Positions 1 to 8,731 are shown, counted from the first letter of the stretch. The stretch is 64,000 bases of DNA from Brooklawnia cerclae (GCF_011758645.1 NZ_JAAMOZ010000001.1:744001-808000), one strand, 5' to 3'. The notes: a model not told the origin generated them from the sequence alone. Program-made: numbers and translations.

Positions 1-533
1 CAGCTGACGAACTCCACCAGACCGCGACCCTGATCGACCAGGCGGAGGACCGGCTCAACGTCGCGATGTCGGCAGCCGGGCGGATCGCCTGGCACACCGA
101 ACCTGCCACCGAACAGGTACCCGTGCGTCGTTGGATCTCCGTGGTATTCCTCCAGGGTTCGGAGGCCGATGAGGTGCTCGACATGATCGACCGCGACGGC
201 CCCGACACCGCGATGGAGCACTTGAAGAATTGGGACTACGGGGACGAAACGACCGACGCAGCGATGGAAGACGGCCACGTCTACGACCTGCCACCCGCAG
301 GGATACTCGACCGTGAAGTCCGAGATGGGGATTACCAGATGACCTACAACCACTCCTTCGGCCACGTCGGCCTCTACCGCCTCCACACCATCGAACCAGG
401 CGACGTTCTCGACGACGAACCCACCCGTCCGGCAACGGCTCATGCTGACGCTATGAGGATGGTGCCCGACGGGTCCTGGTTCGAACACCCGGGCGTCACC
501 GCGGTCAAGCAGTCACGGGGGCTAGGACTGTGA
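1..533 (+). CDS. Hypothetical protein, C-terminal part (cut by window edge)
   Basis: The reading frame is open from base 3 to the TGA at 531-533, with no stop before the first internal ATG at 66, so the gene probably begins left of the window. The visible 176 residues are acidic and hydrophilic, with no membrane segment or signal peptide. I recognise no family. Its stop overlaps the GTG of the next gene by 4 bases (GTGA), so the two are translationally coupled and it belongs to the conjugation operon. A role as an accessory transfer protein is inferred from position only. Confidence 0.6.
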   Translation, partial: ADELHQTATLIDQAEDRLNVAMSAAGRIAWHTEPATEQVPVRRWISVVFLQGSEADEVLDMIDRDGPDTAMEHLKNWDYGDETTDAAMEDGHVYDLPPAGILDREVRDGDYQMTYNHSFGHVGLYRLHTIEPGDVLDDEPTRPATAHADAMRMVPDGSWFEHPGVTAVKQSRGLGL

Positions 534-2014
534 CCGGCGAAGAACCCGAGACCCTCCACACGGCAGTGCTCGTTGCCCCAGCCAAGGAACGACGACGTCT
601 GCGCAAACAGCGCCGTCAGGCTGCGGCCAGGCTCCAGGCCGAACAGCGAGCCGCCGAACGCAAGGCGGCCCGTACGAAGGCCGACGCGGAGCGCGCCGAG
701 CGGAAAGCGACCACGTACCTGCCTGCCGCAGGTGAGCCCGGGCCCGCTCAGTTGCGTTCACCCGGCAAGTTCCGGCTCCCACACCATCAGGACACATCCG
801 CCACCCTGGCCGGGGCCTACCCGTTCCTAGCCGAAGGCGGTCTGGGCTCCGATGGCGTCTTCGTTGGGCAGGACCTCTACTCGGGAGGCAGCTTCGTGTA
901 CGACCCGTGGGTGCTCTACGCCCGCGGCATCATCACCGCCCCCAACCTGGTGCTCGCGGGCATCGTCGGCTCCGGCAAGTCATCGCTGGCCAAGAGCCTC
1001 TACACCCGCTCACTCCCGTTCGGGCGCCGCGTCTACGTGCCCGGGGACCCAAAAGGCGAACACACCGCCGTCGCCGAAGCCGTCGGCGGCCGGGCCATCA
1101 TCCTCGGACACGGCATGTCGACCCGACTCAACCCGCTGGATGAGGGATACCGGCCCTCCGGCATGGACGATGTCGAATGGGCCTCCACCATCGCATCCCG
1201 CCGCCGCGACCTCATCGGGGCCCTCGCAGAAACCGTGCTCACCCGGCCCCTGTCGCCGTTGGAGCACACCGCCATCGACACTGCCCTGACCGAGACGGTG
1301 CGCGGCAATGACGTGCCGATCCTGCCCATGGTCGTCGACCACATCCTCAAACCCAGCAAGTCAGCAGATCCGGATGGGCGGCTTGCCGAGGACGGGCGCC
1401 TCGTCGGCCACGCCCTACGCCGACTGGTCGCAGGCGATCTGGCCGGACTCTTCGACGGCCCCTCAACCGTCACCTTCGACCCCACGCTGCCGATGATCTC
1501 CCTCGACCTGTCCCGGGTCGCCGAGAACTCCACGTTGATCTCCGTGCTGATGACCTGCTCCAGCGCGTGGATGGAGTCCGCCCTGCTGGACCCGGCCGGT
1601 GGGCAACGGTGGTGCATCTACGACGAGGCCTGGCGCCTCATGTCCCACCCCGCCCTCTTGAAGCGCATGGACGCCCACTGGCGGCTCGCCCGCCACTACG
1701 GCATCGCCAACATGCTGATCTTCCACAAACTCACCGACCTCGAAAACGTCGGCGACCAAGGCTCCGCCATGCGATCCCTCGCCAACAGCCTCCTGGCCAA
1801 TGCGGAGACCCGGATCATCTACCGGCAAGAATCAGATCAGCTCGGAACCACAGCCCGCACCCTTGGGCTGACCGGCACGGAGCAGAAACTCCTGCCCGGC
1901 CTCGGCGTCGGTCAAGGCCTCTGGCGCATCAAAGACCGGTCCTTCGTCTGCCAGCACCAGCTCCACCCCGACGAACTCGCCCTCTTCGACACCACCACCC
2001 GCATGACCAGCTGA
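530..2014 (+). CDS. VirB4/TraC-like conjugation ATPase
   Basis: This 494-residue protein is a cytoplasmic P-loop ATPase of the type that powers type IV secretion in actinobacterial conjugative elements. After a charged, Arg/Glu-rich N-terminal stretch (about residues 17-62), a Walker A motif GSGKSS has its Lys at 150. A Walker B-like strand ends in YDEAW (Asp365, Glu366), followed by a region that fits the VirB4/HerA-type RecA fold. It is shorter than full VirB4 (about 800 residues), so it may be only the ATPase half of the usual two-domain protein. It starts with GTG overlapping the upstream stop. The family call rests on motifs and on the VirD4-like gene downstream. Confidence 0.75.
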   Translation: MTGEEPETLHTAVLVAPAKERRRLRKQRRQAAARLQAEQRAAERKAARTKADAERAERKATTYLPAAGEPGPAQLRSPGKFRLPHHQDTSATLAGAYPFLAEGGLGSDGVFVGQDLYSGGSFVYDPWVLYARGIITAPNLVLAGIVGSGKSSLAKSLYTRSLPFGRRVYVPGDPKGEHTAVAEAVGGRAIILGHGMSTRLNPLDEGYRPSGMDDVEWASTIASRRRDLIGALAETVLTRPLSPLEHTAIDTALTETVRGNDVPILPMVVDHILKPSKSADPDGRLAEDGRLVGHALRRLVAGDLAGLFDGPSTVTFDPTLPMISLDLSRVAENSTLISVLMTCSSAWMESALLDPAGGQRWCIYDEAWRLMSHPALLKRMDAHWRLARHYGIANMLIFHKLTDLENVGDQGSAMRSLANSLLANAETRIIYRQESDQLGTTARTLGLTGTEQKLLPGLGVGQGLWRIKDRSFVCQHQLHPDELALFDTTTRMTS

Positions 2015-2029
2015 CGTCAGGGACGACTG

Positions 2030-2575
2030 GTGCACCTGATGGGCATGAGTATTCACCACAGCCACTCCGCCAGCCCCGACGAGACGCCAGTCAGCCTGCC
2101 GCTGGCCACCATCACGGTCGATTCTTACGGCGTCCTCACCGTCAGCTTGGACGGCGCCGAGTATCCGCCGCCCTCGCCAACGGCACCGTGGACGAAAGGC
2201 CAGTTCGGGGAACTTCTCGACGTCCTCACCGCGGACCGCACGCGAACCATCCGAGTCGAGATCCACGAGTCCGACGGCAGCACCTTCACCGACATCATCC
2301 GTGCCGCCCGCACCCCACGCTCTGAGCCGACCGATGAGTCGCCTGCGCCTCGTCGGGCCCGGCACCGCCACGCACCAGAAACCATCGAGGTGACCGGGAC
2401 CGGATTTCAGCCCGGCGAAGAGGTGACGGTCGCCCTCGTCCGGAGCAACGTAGAAGCGACCGCGGCCGGGACCGTCCGCGTGACACTGGATCTTGGGGAA
2501 CTGCCCACGGGAGGCGCCGACGTCCTATTGGTCGGTGCCAGCTCGGCGCGGGCCGTGACCCGGCGGGTGCCATGA
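2030..2575 (+). CDS. Hypothetical conjugation-operon protein
   Basis: This 181-residue soluble protein has no recognisable catalytic motif. It appears to have two parts: an N-terminal segment up to about residue 90 and, after a basic Pro/Arg linker, a C-terminal segment (about 118-180) rich in Val/Thr that looks like a small beta-sandwich. The GTG at 2030 has AGGGA six bases upstream; ATG codons at 2039 and 2045 are alternatives. It lies 15 bases after the VirB4-like gene and overlaps the VirD4-like gene by 4 bases, so it is part of the same operon. Function unknown. Confidence 0.6.
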   Translation: MHLMGMSIHHSHSASPDETPVSLPLATITVDSYGVLTVSLDGAEYPPPSPTAPWTKGQFGELLDVLTADRTRTIRVEIHESDGSTFTDIIRAARTPRSEPTDESPAPRRARHRHAPETIEVTGTGFQPGEEVTVALVRSNVEATAAGTVRVTLDLGELPTGGADVLLVGASSARAVTRRVP

Positions 2576-4353
2576 GCACGCAGCGCCAGTCCGGCTCGAT
2601 GGGTGACGAGCTGACGAACATCCTCATGGTCGGGCTCGCCGCCCTCTTCGGCCTCATCCTCGCCATCCGTGGCGCAGGGTCCCTCGCCGCGTTCGTGACC
2701 GGTGCCGATCAGCCACAGACAGGAATCGCCGGTGGGCTGGCGGTCCTGTTCAATCCCGGCGATCCCGCAGGTGCGCTCCACGCAGACGGGCTCAACCCCA
2801 TCGCCTACTGGATCACCCTGACGCTGATGCTCGGCCTCCTCGGGGCTGGCGGGACTTGGGGTTGGATCAGGTGGCGACGCCACTCCCGCGCAGTCGATAT
2901 GGACCCACACCGGTTGGCAGGTACGGCCACCGGCCACGAAGTCGCCACAGCAGCCTCAGCGAAAGCACTGGTCCACCGAGCCGGGACACTCCGCCCGTCC
3001 CTCGATACGCCAGAACCTCACGACGTTGGGTTCCTGCTCGGGCAGTCGAAAGGCAAGCAAGTGTGGGCCAGCGTCGAGGACTCCATCCTCCTCATCGGCC
3101 CGCCCCGCTCCGGCAAAGGCCTGCACATCGTCATCCCCGCGATCCTCGACGCACCCGGTGCCGTGGTCACCACCAGCACCCGGCCCGACAACCTCACCGC
3201 CACCCTCAAGGCCCGACAGCATGTCGGCCCCGTCGCCGTCTTCGACCCCCAGCACTTGGCCGACGGTGTTCCCGCAGGTCTTCGCTGGTCACCCATCCGC
3301 GGATGCGACGACCCCCTCACCGCCATGATCCGCGCCACCGGGCTCGCCGCCGCGACCGGCCTCGCCGACGGTGGGGTCGACGGAGGCGGATTCTGGGAAG
3401 GCAAGACCAGAGTTGCCCTTCAAGCCCTCCTGCACGCCGCCGCGCTGGATCACCGCACACCCGCCGAACTGTTCCGCTGGACCCTCGACCCCTCCGCCGC
3501 GGCAGACGCCGTCGCCATCCTCACCGGTTCACCCCACGCAGCAACAGGCTGGGCAGAATCCCTGGAAGCCATGATCGATGCCGACCCCCGCACCCGCGAC
3601 TCCATCTGGCAAGGAGTCTCCCTCGCACTGGCAGCGCTCGCAGATCCGCGCGTCCTGGACGCCGTCAGTCCCGGGCCCGGTGAGCAGTTCGACCCCGAAG
3701 CCTTCATCCAAGACAAGGGCACCCTCTACCTGCTCGCCACCGGAGCCGGGGCAGGCAACAGTGCCGCCCTCGTCGCCGCGTTCGTGGAAGACCTCGTCGA
3801 AACCGCCCGGCGCATGGCCGCCCGCAGCCCGGGCGCACGACTCGACCCACCACTGCTGCTCGCCCTGGACGAGATCGGCAACCTCGCACCCCTCCCATCA
3901 CTCCCGACCCTGATGGCTGAAGGTGGAGGCACCGGGATCACCACCATGCCCGTTCTCCAATCCCTGGCCCAGGCCAGGGACAAGTGGAGCGAGAACCAAG
4001 CCGGGGCCATCTGGGACGCCAGCATCGTCAAGATCATCCTCGGCGGCGCCTCCAACAGTCGAGACCTTCAAGACCTCGCCACCCTCATCGGCGAACGAGA
4101 CGAGTACACCGACTCCATCACCCTCGGCGGCCACGGAACCCGCTCAAACCAGCGCTCCGTACGCCGCGTGCCGATCCTGCCACCCGACCGCATCCGCACC
4201 CTCCCATTCGGCACCGGCGTCATCCTCCTACGCTCCACCCCACCGATCATCACCGACCTGCATCCCTGGCCGAAACGCAGCGACGCCACCCAGCTCACGC
4301 GAGACCGCGCGAGCATCGAAGCCCTCCTGCAACGGCCACCCGGCGCCGAGTAG
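2572..4353 (+). CDS. Type IV coupling protein, VirD4/TraG/TraD family
   Basis: This 593-residue inner-membrane ATPase would couple the relaxosome to the type IV secretion channel during conjugation. Two membrane segments are visible near the N terminus (about 15-42 and 76-98). Then come the P-loop GPPRSGKG (176-183), the conserved TSTRPDN strand typical of TraG/VirD4, and a Walker B segment LLLALDEIGN (Asp433, Glu434). The C-terminal part around EGGGTGITTMPVLQS and the SNSRDL segment also fit the TraD/TraG fold. Length is normal for actinobacterial coupling proteins. It starts with ATG overlapping the upstream TGA. No relaxase gene is in the window, so it probably lies to the left. Confidence 0.88.
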   Translation: MSTQRQSGSMGDELTNILMVGLAALFGLILAIRGAGSLAAFVTGADQPQTGIAGGLAVLFNPGDPAGALHADGLNPIAYWITLTLMLGLLGAGGTWGWIRWRRHSRAVDMDPHRLAGTATGHEVATAASAKALVHRAGTLRPSLDTPEPHDVGFLLGQSKGKQVWASVEDSILLIGPPRSGKGLHIVIPAILDAPGAVVTTSTRPDNLTATLKARQHVGPVAVFDPQHLADGVPAGLRWSPIRGCDDPLTAMIRATGLAAATGLADGGVDGGGFWEGKTRVALQALLHAAALDHRTPAELFRWTLDPSAAADAVAILTGSPHAATGWAESLEAMIDADPRTRDSIWQGVSLALAALADPRVLDAVSPGPGEQFDPEAFIQDKGTLYLLATGAGAGNSAALVAAFVEDLVETARRMAARSPGARLDPPLLLALDEIGNLAPLPSLPTLMAEGGGTGITTMPVLQSLAQARDKWSENQAGAIWDASIVKIILGGASNSRDLQDLATLIGERDEYTDSITLGGHGTRSNQRSVRRVPILPPDRIRTLPFGTGVILLRSTPPIITDLHPWPKRSDATQLTRDRASIEALLQRPPGAE

Positions 4354-4435
4354 ACGAACGCTGGGAAGCCACGTGCACCTGCCTGGCACAGCGGTCACCA
4401 CCGGGTGACCGCCCCGACTCCAGGAGGTGGCCGTC

Positions 4436-4876
4436 ATGGCTATCCGCACCCATCAGTCCGTGTCCGGCTTCGTTGCGTCCGACCCGCAGCTCACTCACAC
4501 CGAACGGGGCGATGCTCGCCTGTACCTCAAGCTCGGCGTCGAGCACTACCGCAGGGAGGCCGACAACAGCTACACCCAGCTGGAGACCACCTTCCACGAT
4601 CTCATCGCCTTCCGCGGGGCCGCCGAACAGGGAGCCGAGCGCCTGGCGAAGGGCGACAACATCATCGCTGACGGCCGTGTGCGCGAATACTCCTATGAGC
4701 GCAACGGCCAGGTGCGTGAGGGCGAGGAGTTCATCGCCACTCGGATCGGCCATGACCTCGCACGCACTCGCTACGAGGTGGACCGCAGCCAACGGTCCCG
4801 CCCCACGCGCGACGCCACCGCCTTTGAGCCACCGCAACAGCCCGTGTCATCGGCCGCCCCCTCAATGGGAATGTGA
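4436..4876 (+). CDS. Single-stranded DNA-binding protein, mobile-element type
   Basis: This 146-residue OB-fold protein of the SSB family probably coats single-stranded DNA during plasmid or ICE transfer. The N-terminal strand with SVSGFVASDPQL, the following LYLKLGVEH strand, the TTFHDLIAFRGAAEQ segment and the KGDNIIADGRV turn match the SSB core. The C-terminal tail is short and ends in SMGM, so it lacks the acidic DDDIPF-type tip used by chromosomal SSBs to recruit partners. The ATG at 4436 is chosen because AGGAGG sits at 4422-4427; the in-frame GTG at 4427 overlaps that site. Confidence 0.82.
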   Translation: MAIRTHQSVSGFVASDPQLTHTERGDARLYLKLGVEHYRREADNSYTQLETTFHDLIAFRGAAEQGAERLAKGDNIIADGRVREYSYERNGQVREGEEFIATRIGHDLARTRYEVDRSQRSRPTRDATAFEPPQQPVSSAAPSMGM

Positions 4877-4887
4877 GGCAGCGAGCG

Positions 4888-5451
4888 ATGAACGACGATC
4901 TGCGCCACCAAGTATCCGACGACGGACCACTCGAAGACGGTGCCATCCCGAACGTCGACATCCCTGAACCTCCGCATCCGATCAACTGGAATCTGTTGAC
5001 CGCCAACGATCTGGAGCAGGAACTGCTGGAGTTGAACCGGTGGGTCGACTGGCTGCGCCACACCTATGGGCTCCCGGCCTCCGTGATCCCGCCGTACTGG
5101 CACCGTCACCCCGAACTGCTCTGGGAACTCTCCGCCCTCCACCTGCACTGGCTGTGCGCCTATGACCCTGACCAGAACGGCTCCGCGCCGCTGGGGTGGC
5201 ATCGCGACTTTGCCGACGCCCGTCAGAGGCTGCGCGACTGGGTGACCGCTTCCGGCACCCGGCTGGATCGCGACCGACCGACCCGGCAAACTGTCTGGCC
5301 AGGCGAAGCGTCTGCCGAACACGCCGAGGAGACCGTGATTACTGATCGAGACGCAGACTTCGTCCAGTACGTTCTCGACCAGGTTGAGGCACGCCAGGAG
5401 GCGGAAGACGCGTTCTACGCCTCACTTGACACCGACGCCAGCGAGGCGTGA
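4888..5451 (+). CDS. DUF4913-like accessory protein
   Basis: This protein of 187 residues (192 if the GTG at 4873 is used, which overlaps the ssb stop) has a tryptophan-rich core: VDWLRHTYGL, YWHRHPELLWELSALHLHW and PLGWHRDF. The pattern resembles the DUF4913 proteins common in actinobacterial plasmids and integrative elements, whose function is not known. There is no signal peptide or membrane segment. It lies immediately after ssb in the same operon. The family assignment is from memory of the Trp/His pattern and is moderate. Confidence 0.62.
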   Translation: MNDDLRHQVSDDGPLEDGAIPNVDIPEPPHPINWNLLTANDLEQELLELNRWVDWLRHTYGLPASVIPPYWHRHPELLWELSALHLHWLCAYDPDQNGSAPLGWHRDFADARQRLRDWVTASGTRLDRDRPTRQTVWPGEASAEHAEETVITDRDADFVQYVLDQVEARQEAEDAFYASLDTDASEA

Positions 5452-5666
5452 GTGCGATGGGACGCCGGTACGCGAAGAAGACGGGGCAGCGACCCCAGGA
5501 AGAGCGCGACCTCAGCATCCGTGCGGAGTTCAACGATCCGCCCGATCTGGACAAGCTCTGCGAGCTGCTGATCCGAATGTCCCTCCGGCGCCCCACCCCA
5601 AGCTCGCCGAGCCCCACGGCACGTCGCACCGAACTGGCCAGTGCGCAGACCCGGACAACGCCGTAG
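5448..5666 (+). CDS. Small hypothetical protein
   Basis: A 72-codon frame opens with GTG overlapping the upstream TGA by 4 bases, as elsewhere in this operon. The first 45 residues are basic then acidic and could fold into a short helix (PPDLDKLCELLIRM); the last 25 are Pro/Ser/Thr-rich. Its stop codon lies inside the TAGAAT -10 box of the next transcription unit. Coupling supports translation, but function is unknown. Confidence 0.5.
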   Translation: MSAMGRRYAKKTGQRPQEERDLSIRAEFNDPPDLDKLCELLIRMSLRRPTPSSPSPTARRTELASAQTRTTP

Positions 5667-5674
5667 AATAGGGG

Positions 5675-5800
5675 CATCCGCCGCGGCGGCGGGTGTTGTG
5701 GTCCTAGCGCCTCGCGCAAGCGAGGCAACGCAAACGTGGTCTTCTTGACCTAGTCCTACAGCCTTCGGGCTCTTCTCACGATCAACACCCACCGCGAAAC
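5675..5800 (+). ncRNA. Candidate structured RNA before serine integrase
   Basis: A TAGAAT -10 box at 5663-5668 would start a transcript near 5675. Bases 5684-5698 pair with 5783-5796 in a closing stem that includes an unbroken 8-bp run, GGGTGTTG (5691-5698) with CAACACCC (5783-5790). Inside it are three hairpins: a perfect 7-bp stem with GCAA (GNRA) loop at 5709-5726, a GGTC/GACC stem with 5-base loop at 5738-5750, and AGCC-UUCG-GGCT at 5760-5771. GNRA and UUCG loops in one closed multi-branch fold are typical of selected RNAs. There is no U-run after the stem, so it could be the 5' leader of the integrase or a processed small RNA. I cannot match it to a known family. Confidence 0.55.
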
Positions 5801-5843
5801 AGGCCGCGTCGGATCACGGGACCAGTAGTAGCGGAGAAGAGCT

Positions 5844-7625
5844 ATGACATCCGAGCACGCGGACGAAGCAGCCATCGACAGTCTTGTCGCCCCCACCCCA
5901 TTCGCGGGCGCCATCGCCGTGTCCTACCTGCGTGTCTCCACCAAGGAGCAGGCGGAGAAGGGCGGCAACGCGGAGGGATTCTCGATCCCCGCCCAACGTG
6001 AGGCCAACCAGCGCAAGGCCGATCAGCTGGGCGCCACCATTGTGGAGGAATTCGTCGACGCGGGCGAGTCCGCCCGCAAGGCCGACCGGCCCGAACTCAT
6101 GCGGATGATCAAGTACGTCGCCACCCACAAGACGAACTACTGCATCGTCCACAAGGTCGACCGCCTGGCCCGCAACAGGGCCGACGACGTCACCATTCAC
6201 CTCGCCTTGAAGGACGCGGGTGTCACCCTGGTCTCCGCGACTGAGAACATCGACGAGACCCCTTCGGGCATGCTGCTGCACGGGATCATGTCCTCGATCG
6301 CCGAGTTCTACTCTCGCAACCTCGCCACCGAAGTCGTCAAGGGCCTCTCCCAGAAGGCCGCCCAGGGTGGCACGGTCACGAAGGCGCCGATCGGCTACCG
6401 CAACGTCGGTATCCGTGACGACATGGGTCGCGAGATCCGCACCGTTGAGGTCGATGAGGAACGCGCCAAACTAGTGCGCTGGGCCTTCCAGGTCTTTGCT
6501 TCGGGGGACTGGACCACCAGCCAACTTCACCAGGAACTCATCGCCCGCGAGCTCACCACTCTGCCGACCCCGCGGCGCCCGTCCAAGCCAATCGGCAAGT
6601 CCACCGTGCATCGGATGCTCACGAACCCGTACTACAAGGGAGCCATCGTGTACCAAGGCGTCACTTACCGCGGAGCCCACGATCCGATCGTCCCCGTCGA
6701 GGTCTGGGAGCAGGTCCAGATCGTGCTGGGCACCCACAAGTCCGCCGCCGATGCGACCCAGATCCACGACCACTATTTGAAGGGCAGCGTCTTCTGCGGA
6801 CAGTGCGGCTCCAGGCTCATCGTGTGTAATGCGAAGTCCAGTCAGGGCACCATCTACCCCTACTTCGTGTGCTCCTCCCGCCACGCCGGACGCAACAACT
6901 GCACCCGCCAAGCCATGCTCATCGAAGACGTCGAGCACCTCATCGAACGCTTCTACACCCGGGTCCAGATCCCACCCGAAACCCGGCAGGCGCTCTCAGA
7001 CATGATCCACGCCAAGTTCGACCAGATGATGAGCGAAGGCGCCGCCGAGCTGGCTGAACTTGCCACCCGCCGCATCGAGTTGGAGGGTGAGCAGACCAAG
7101 CTCCTCCAGGCCCACTACGCGGGCGCCATCCCGTTGGACCTGCTCAAGCGGGAACAGGACCGGATCAACGCGTCGTTGGAGACCATCGAGTTCCGCATCC
7201 AGGCCCACAACGGCGAGTACGCGGATGCTCGGGCGAACCTCGACGACTCGCTCGTGTTGATGTCCAACATGGCCGACATCTACGCCAACGCCGACGATGC
7301 GAATCGGCGCCTGTGCAACCAAGCCCTCTTCAAGGCCATCTACATCGACGAGGACAACGACATCCGCGTGGGCTACCGCACCCCATTCGACGGACTGTCC
7401 AACACCGATCTCCAGGCCGACGCCCTCACGTGGGCGGAGCAGGCACGCGCCCAAGCGGAAGCCCACGCCGAAGCATCGAGCACCCGGGCACGCAAAAAGG
7501 GCCAGGTTTCAACTCCAACCAAGGGTGGTCCCTTGGTCGAAAGTTCAAACCTGACCCATCTGGGGTGGATGACGGGACTTGAACCCGCGGCCACCTGGAC
7601 CACAACCAGGAGCTCTACCAACTGA
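5844..7625 (+). CDS. Large serine recombinase (integrase)
   Basis: This 593-residue enzyme is a large serine integrase that recombines attP and attB through a covalent Ser-DNA intermediate. The N-terminal resolvase domain carries YLRVSTKEQ with catalytic Ser32, followed by DRLARNR and the regulatory helix. A recombinase domain spans about 190-300. A zinc ribbon starts with CGQC (Cys318, Cys321) and closes with cysteines near 343-352. A coiled coil lies at about 380-470. The start has GGAGAAG upstream. The last 25 or so codons read through a dyad and then the antisense of tRNA-His, giving the GLEPAATW tail often seen in integrases sitting at tRNA sites. No excisionase gene is visible. Confidence 0.9.
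   Translation: MTSEHADEAAIDSLVAPTPFAGAIAVSYLRVSTKEQAEKGGNAEGFSIPAQREANQRKADQLGATIVEEFVDAGESARKADRPELMRMIKYVATHKTNYCIVHKVDRLARNRADDVTIHLALKDAGVTLVSATENIDETPSGMLLHGIMSSIAEFYSRNLATEVVKGLSQKAAQGGTVTKAPIGYRNVGIRDDMGREIRTVEVDEERAKLVRWAFQVFASGDWTTSQLHQELIARELTTLPTPRRPSKPIGKSTVHRMLTNPYYKGAIVYQGVTYRGAHDPIVPVEVWEQVQIVLGTHKSAADATQIHDHYLKGSVFCGQCGSRLIVCNAKSSQGTIYPYFVCSSRHAGRNNCTRQAMLIEDVEHLIERFYTRVQIPPETRQALSDMIHAKFDQMMSEGAAELAELATRRIELEGEQTKLLQAHYAGAIPLDLLKREQDRINASLETIEFRIQAHNGEYADARANLDDSLVLMSNMADIYANADDANRRLCNQALFKAIYIDEDNDIRVGYRTPFDGLSNTDLQADALTWAEQARAQAEAHAEASSTRARKKGQVSTPTKGGPLVESSNLTHLGWMTGLEPAATWTTTRSSTN
7503..7553. repeat. 51-bp imperfect palindrome, probable integrase att core or terminator
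   Basis: The centre is a perfect 8-bp inverted repeat, ACCAAGGG (7518-7525) and CCCTTGGT (7530-7537), around TGGT. Outer arms CAGGTTTCAACT and AGTTCAAACCTG pair with one mismatch. The whole dyad is inside the 3' end of the integrase gene and abuts the 3' end of tRNA-His. Size and symmetry suit a serine-integrase att site; a transcription terminator is the alternative, although there is no T-run on either side. Confidence 0.5.
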
Positions 7626-7637
7626 GCTACATCCACC
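7561..7637 (-). tRNA. tRNA-His (GTG)
   Basis: On the minus strand the acceptor GTGGATG (7636-7630) pairs with CATCCAC (7571-7565). A G at position -1 (7637) faces the discriminator C (7564), the hallmark of tRNA-His. The anticodon loop TTGTGGT lies between CCTGG and CCAGG, giving anticodon GTG. The T-arm GCGGGTTCAAGTCCCGT is normal and CCA is encoded. It lies near orn, a linkage also known in Mycobacterium tuberculosis (hisT beside orn). The gene is intact and its 3' end faces the integrated element. Confidence 0.95.
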
Positions 7638-7738
7638 ACGACCACCATCGAAGCCGCCCGCAACTGGGCAGCCTGATCAGTCTAGCGCCGGGGCGGCGCA
7701 GGGGCGAAATCCTGAGGGCCGCTGAACTGCCGGATCGC

Positions 7739-8731
7739 TCAGCGCGGCGTCGCCCCAGTCGTGGCCCAGTCGAGATAGGGCTGGAGGGCCTCGATGGCGG
7801 ACGCCGAGGGCTGCCAGACCATCGATTCTCCTCCGGGCTCGCTCCAGTAGACGGTGCCCTGGCTGACCTGCAGGGTCAGCGTCTCGCACTGGGCGTTGGC
7901 GGCCTCGATGCTGACGCCCACCTCGAAGCTCGTCGACGAGCTGTCGGCATTCTGGTCCGAGTCGCCACCGCTCGTGGTAGCCGGAGTCTGGGGCACGGAA
8001 TCCCGGGCGATCTCGTCCCGAAGCTGCGGCCATTCGGTGATCTCGTTCACGACTCGCTCAAGGATGCCCTCGGTTTGAACGGCCAGCGCATAAGCGGCGG
8101 TGGTCTGGTCGAGCCGCGGCTGGACGAAGGCGTCGCCGAACGGTGGCTCCGGGTCAAGGCAACTGGATGCGGCGGGCGCGAGCTGCGGGTAGGCGTCACG
8201 CTGCGCTCGCAGGCGGTTGCCGAAGTCGTCCAGCAGTTCCCGGGCTCCGGTACGGTCGCCGCCGATGGCCCGGCAGCCGTACAACTCGCCCGTGATCATC
8301 GTCGTCGAACCGTCCGGGTAGCCGACGACAAGCGTGTAGGCGGGGCCGAACTCGGACGTGCAGGCCGCGTCGCCGGGCATCCGGGGCAGTCCGTTCGCGA
8401 ACTCGACCAGGTCGTCAAGGCCGGTCACCAGGGCGTCCGGCGGCCCCAGCAGCACGTTCGCGAAGACCCCGTCTGTGGGGATCCCCGACCCGATGCCGGC
8501 CGTGGACGTGCCGCAGACGCGCGCCCAGCTGGCGCCGTTCGCGAACTCGGCTGCCTGGCTTGTCGGCGGGGTTTGGGTAGGGTCGGGGCATTCCCCGGCC
8601 ACGACGTCCGGCACTGGTCCGGAGGGGGTCTCGACCGCCGTGGGGCTGGGGACGCCCGGTGTCGTCCCGGCGCAGCCTGTCAGGAGCAGGGCCAGACAGG
8701 CCGTCGGATGCCACAGATGTGTGCGTCCCAT
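7739..8731 (-). CDS. Putative secreted lipoprotein
   Basis: The protein of 330 residues begins with a lipoprotein signal, LALLLTGC with Cys20, followed by a Pro/Ser/Thr linker. The mature part has several cysteines (about five) and a long acidic Ser/Thr/Asp-rich loop, and no enzymatic motif I can name. A longer frame extends to 8830, but the ATG at 8731 is preferred because it places the signal peptide at the N terminus and has GAGGGG upstream. It lies between tRNA-His and orn. Function unknown; cell-surface location is inferred from the lipobox. Confidence 0.75.
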   Translation of the reverse strand: MGRTHLWHPTACLALLLTGCAGTTPGVPSPTAVETPSGPVPDVVAGECPDPTQTPPTSQAAEFANGASWARVCGTSTAGIGSGIPTDGVFANVLLGPPDALVTGLDDLVEFANGLPRMPGDAACTSEFGPAYTLVVGYPDGSTTMITGELYGCRAIGGDRTGARELLDDFGNRLRAQRDAYPQLAPAASSCLDPEPPFGDAFVQPRLDQTTAAYALAVQTEGILERVVNEITEWPQLRDEIARDSVPQTPATTSGGDSDQNADSSSTSFEVGVSIEAANAQCETLTLQVSQGTVYWSEPGGESMVWQPSASAIEALQPYLDWATTGATPR

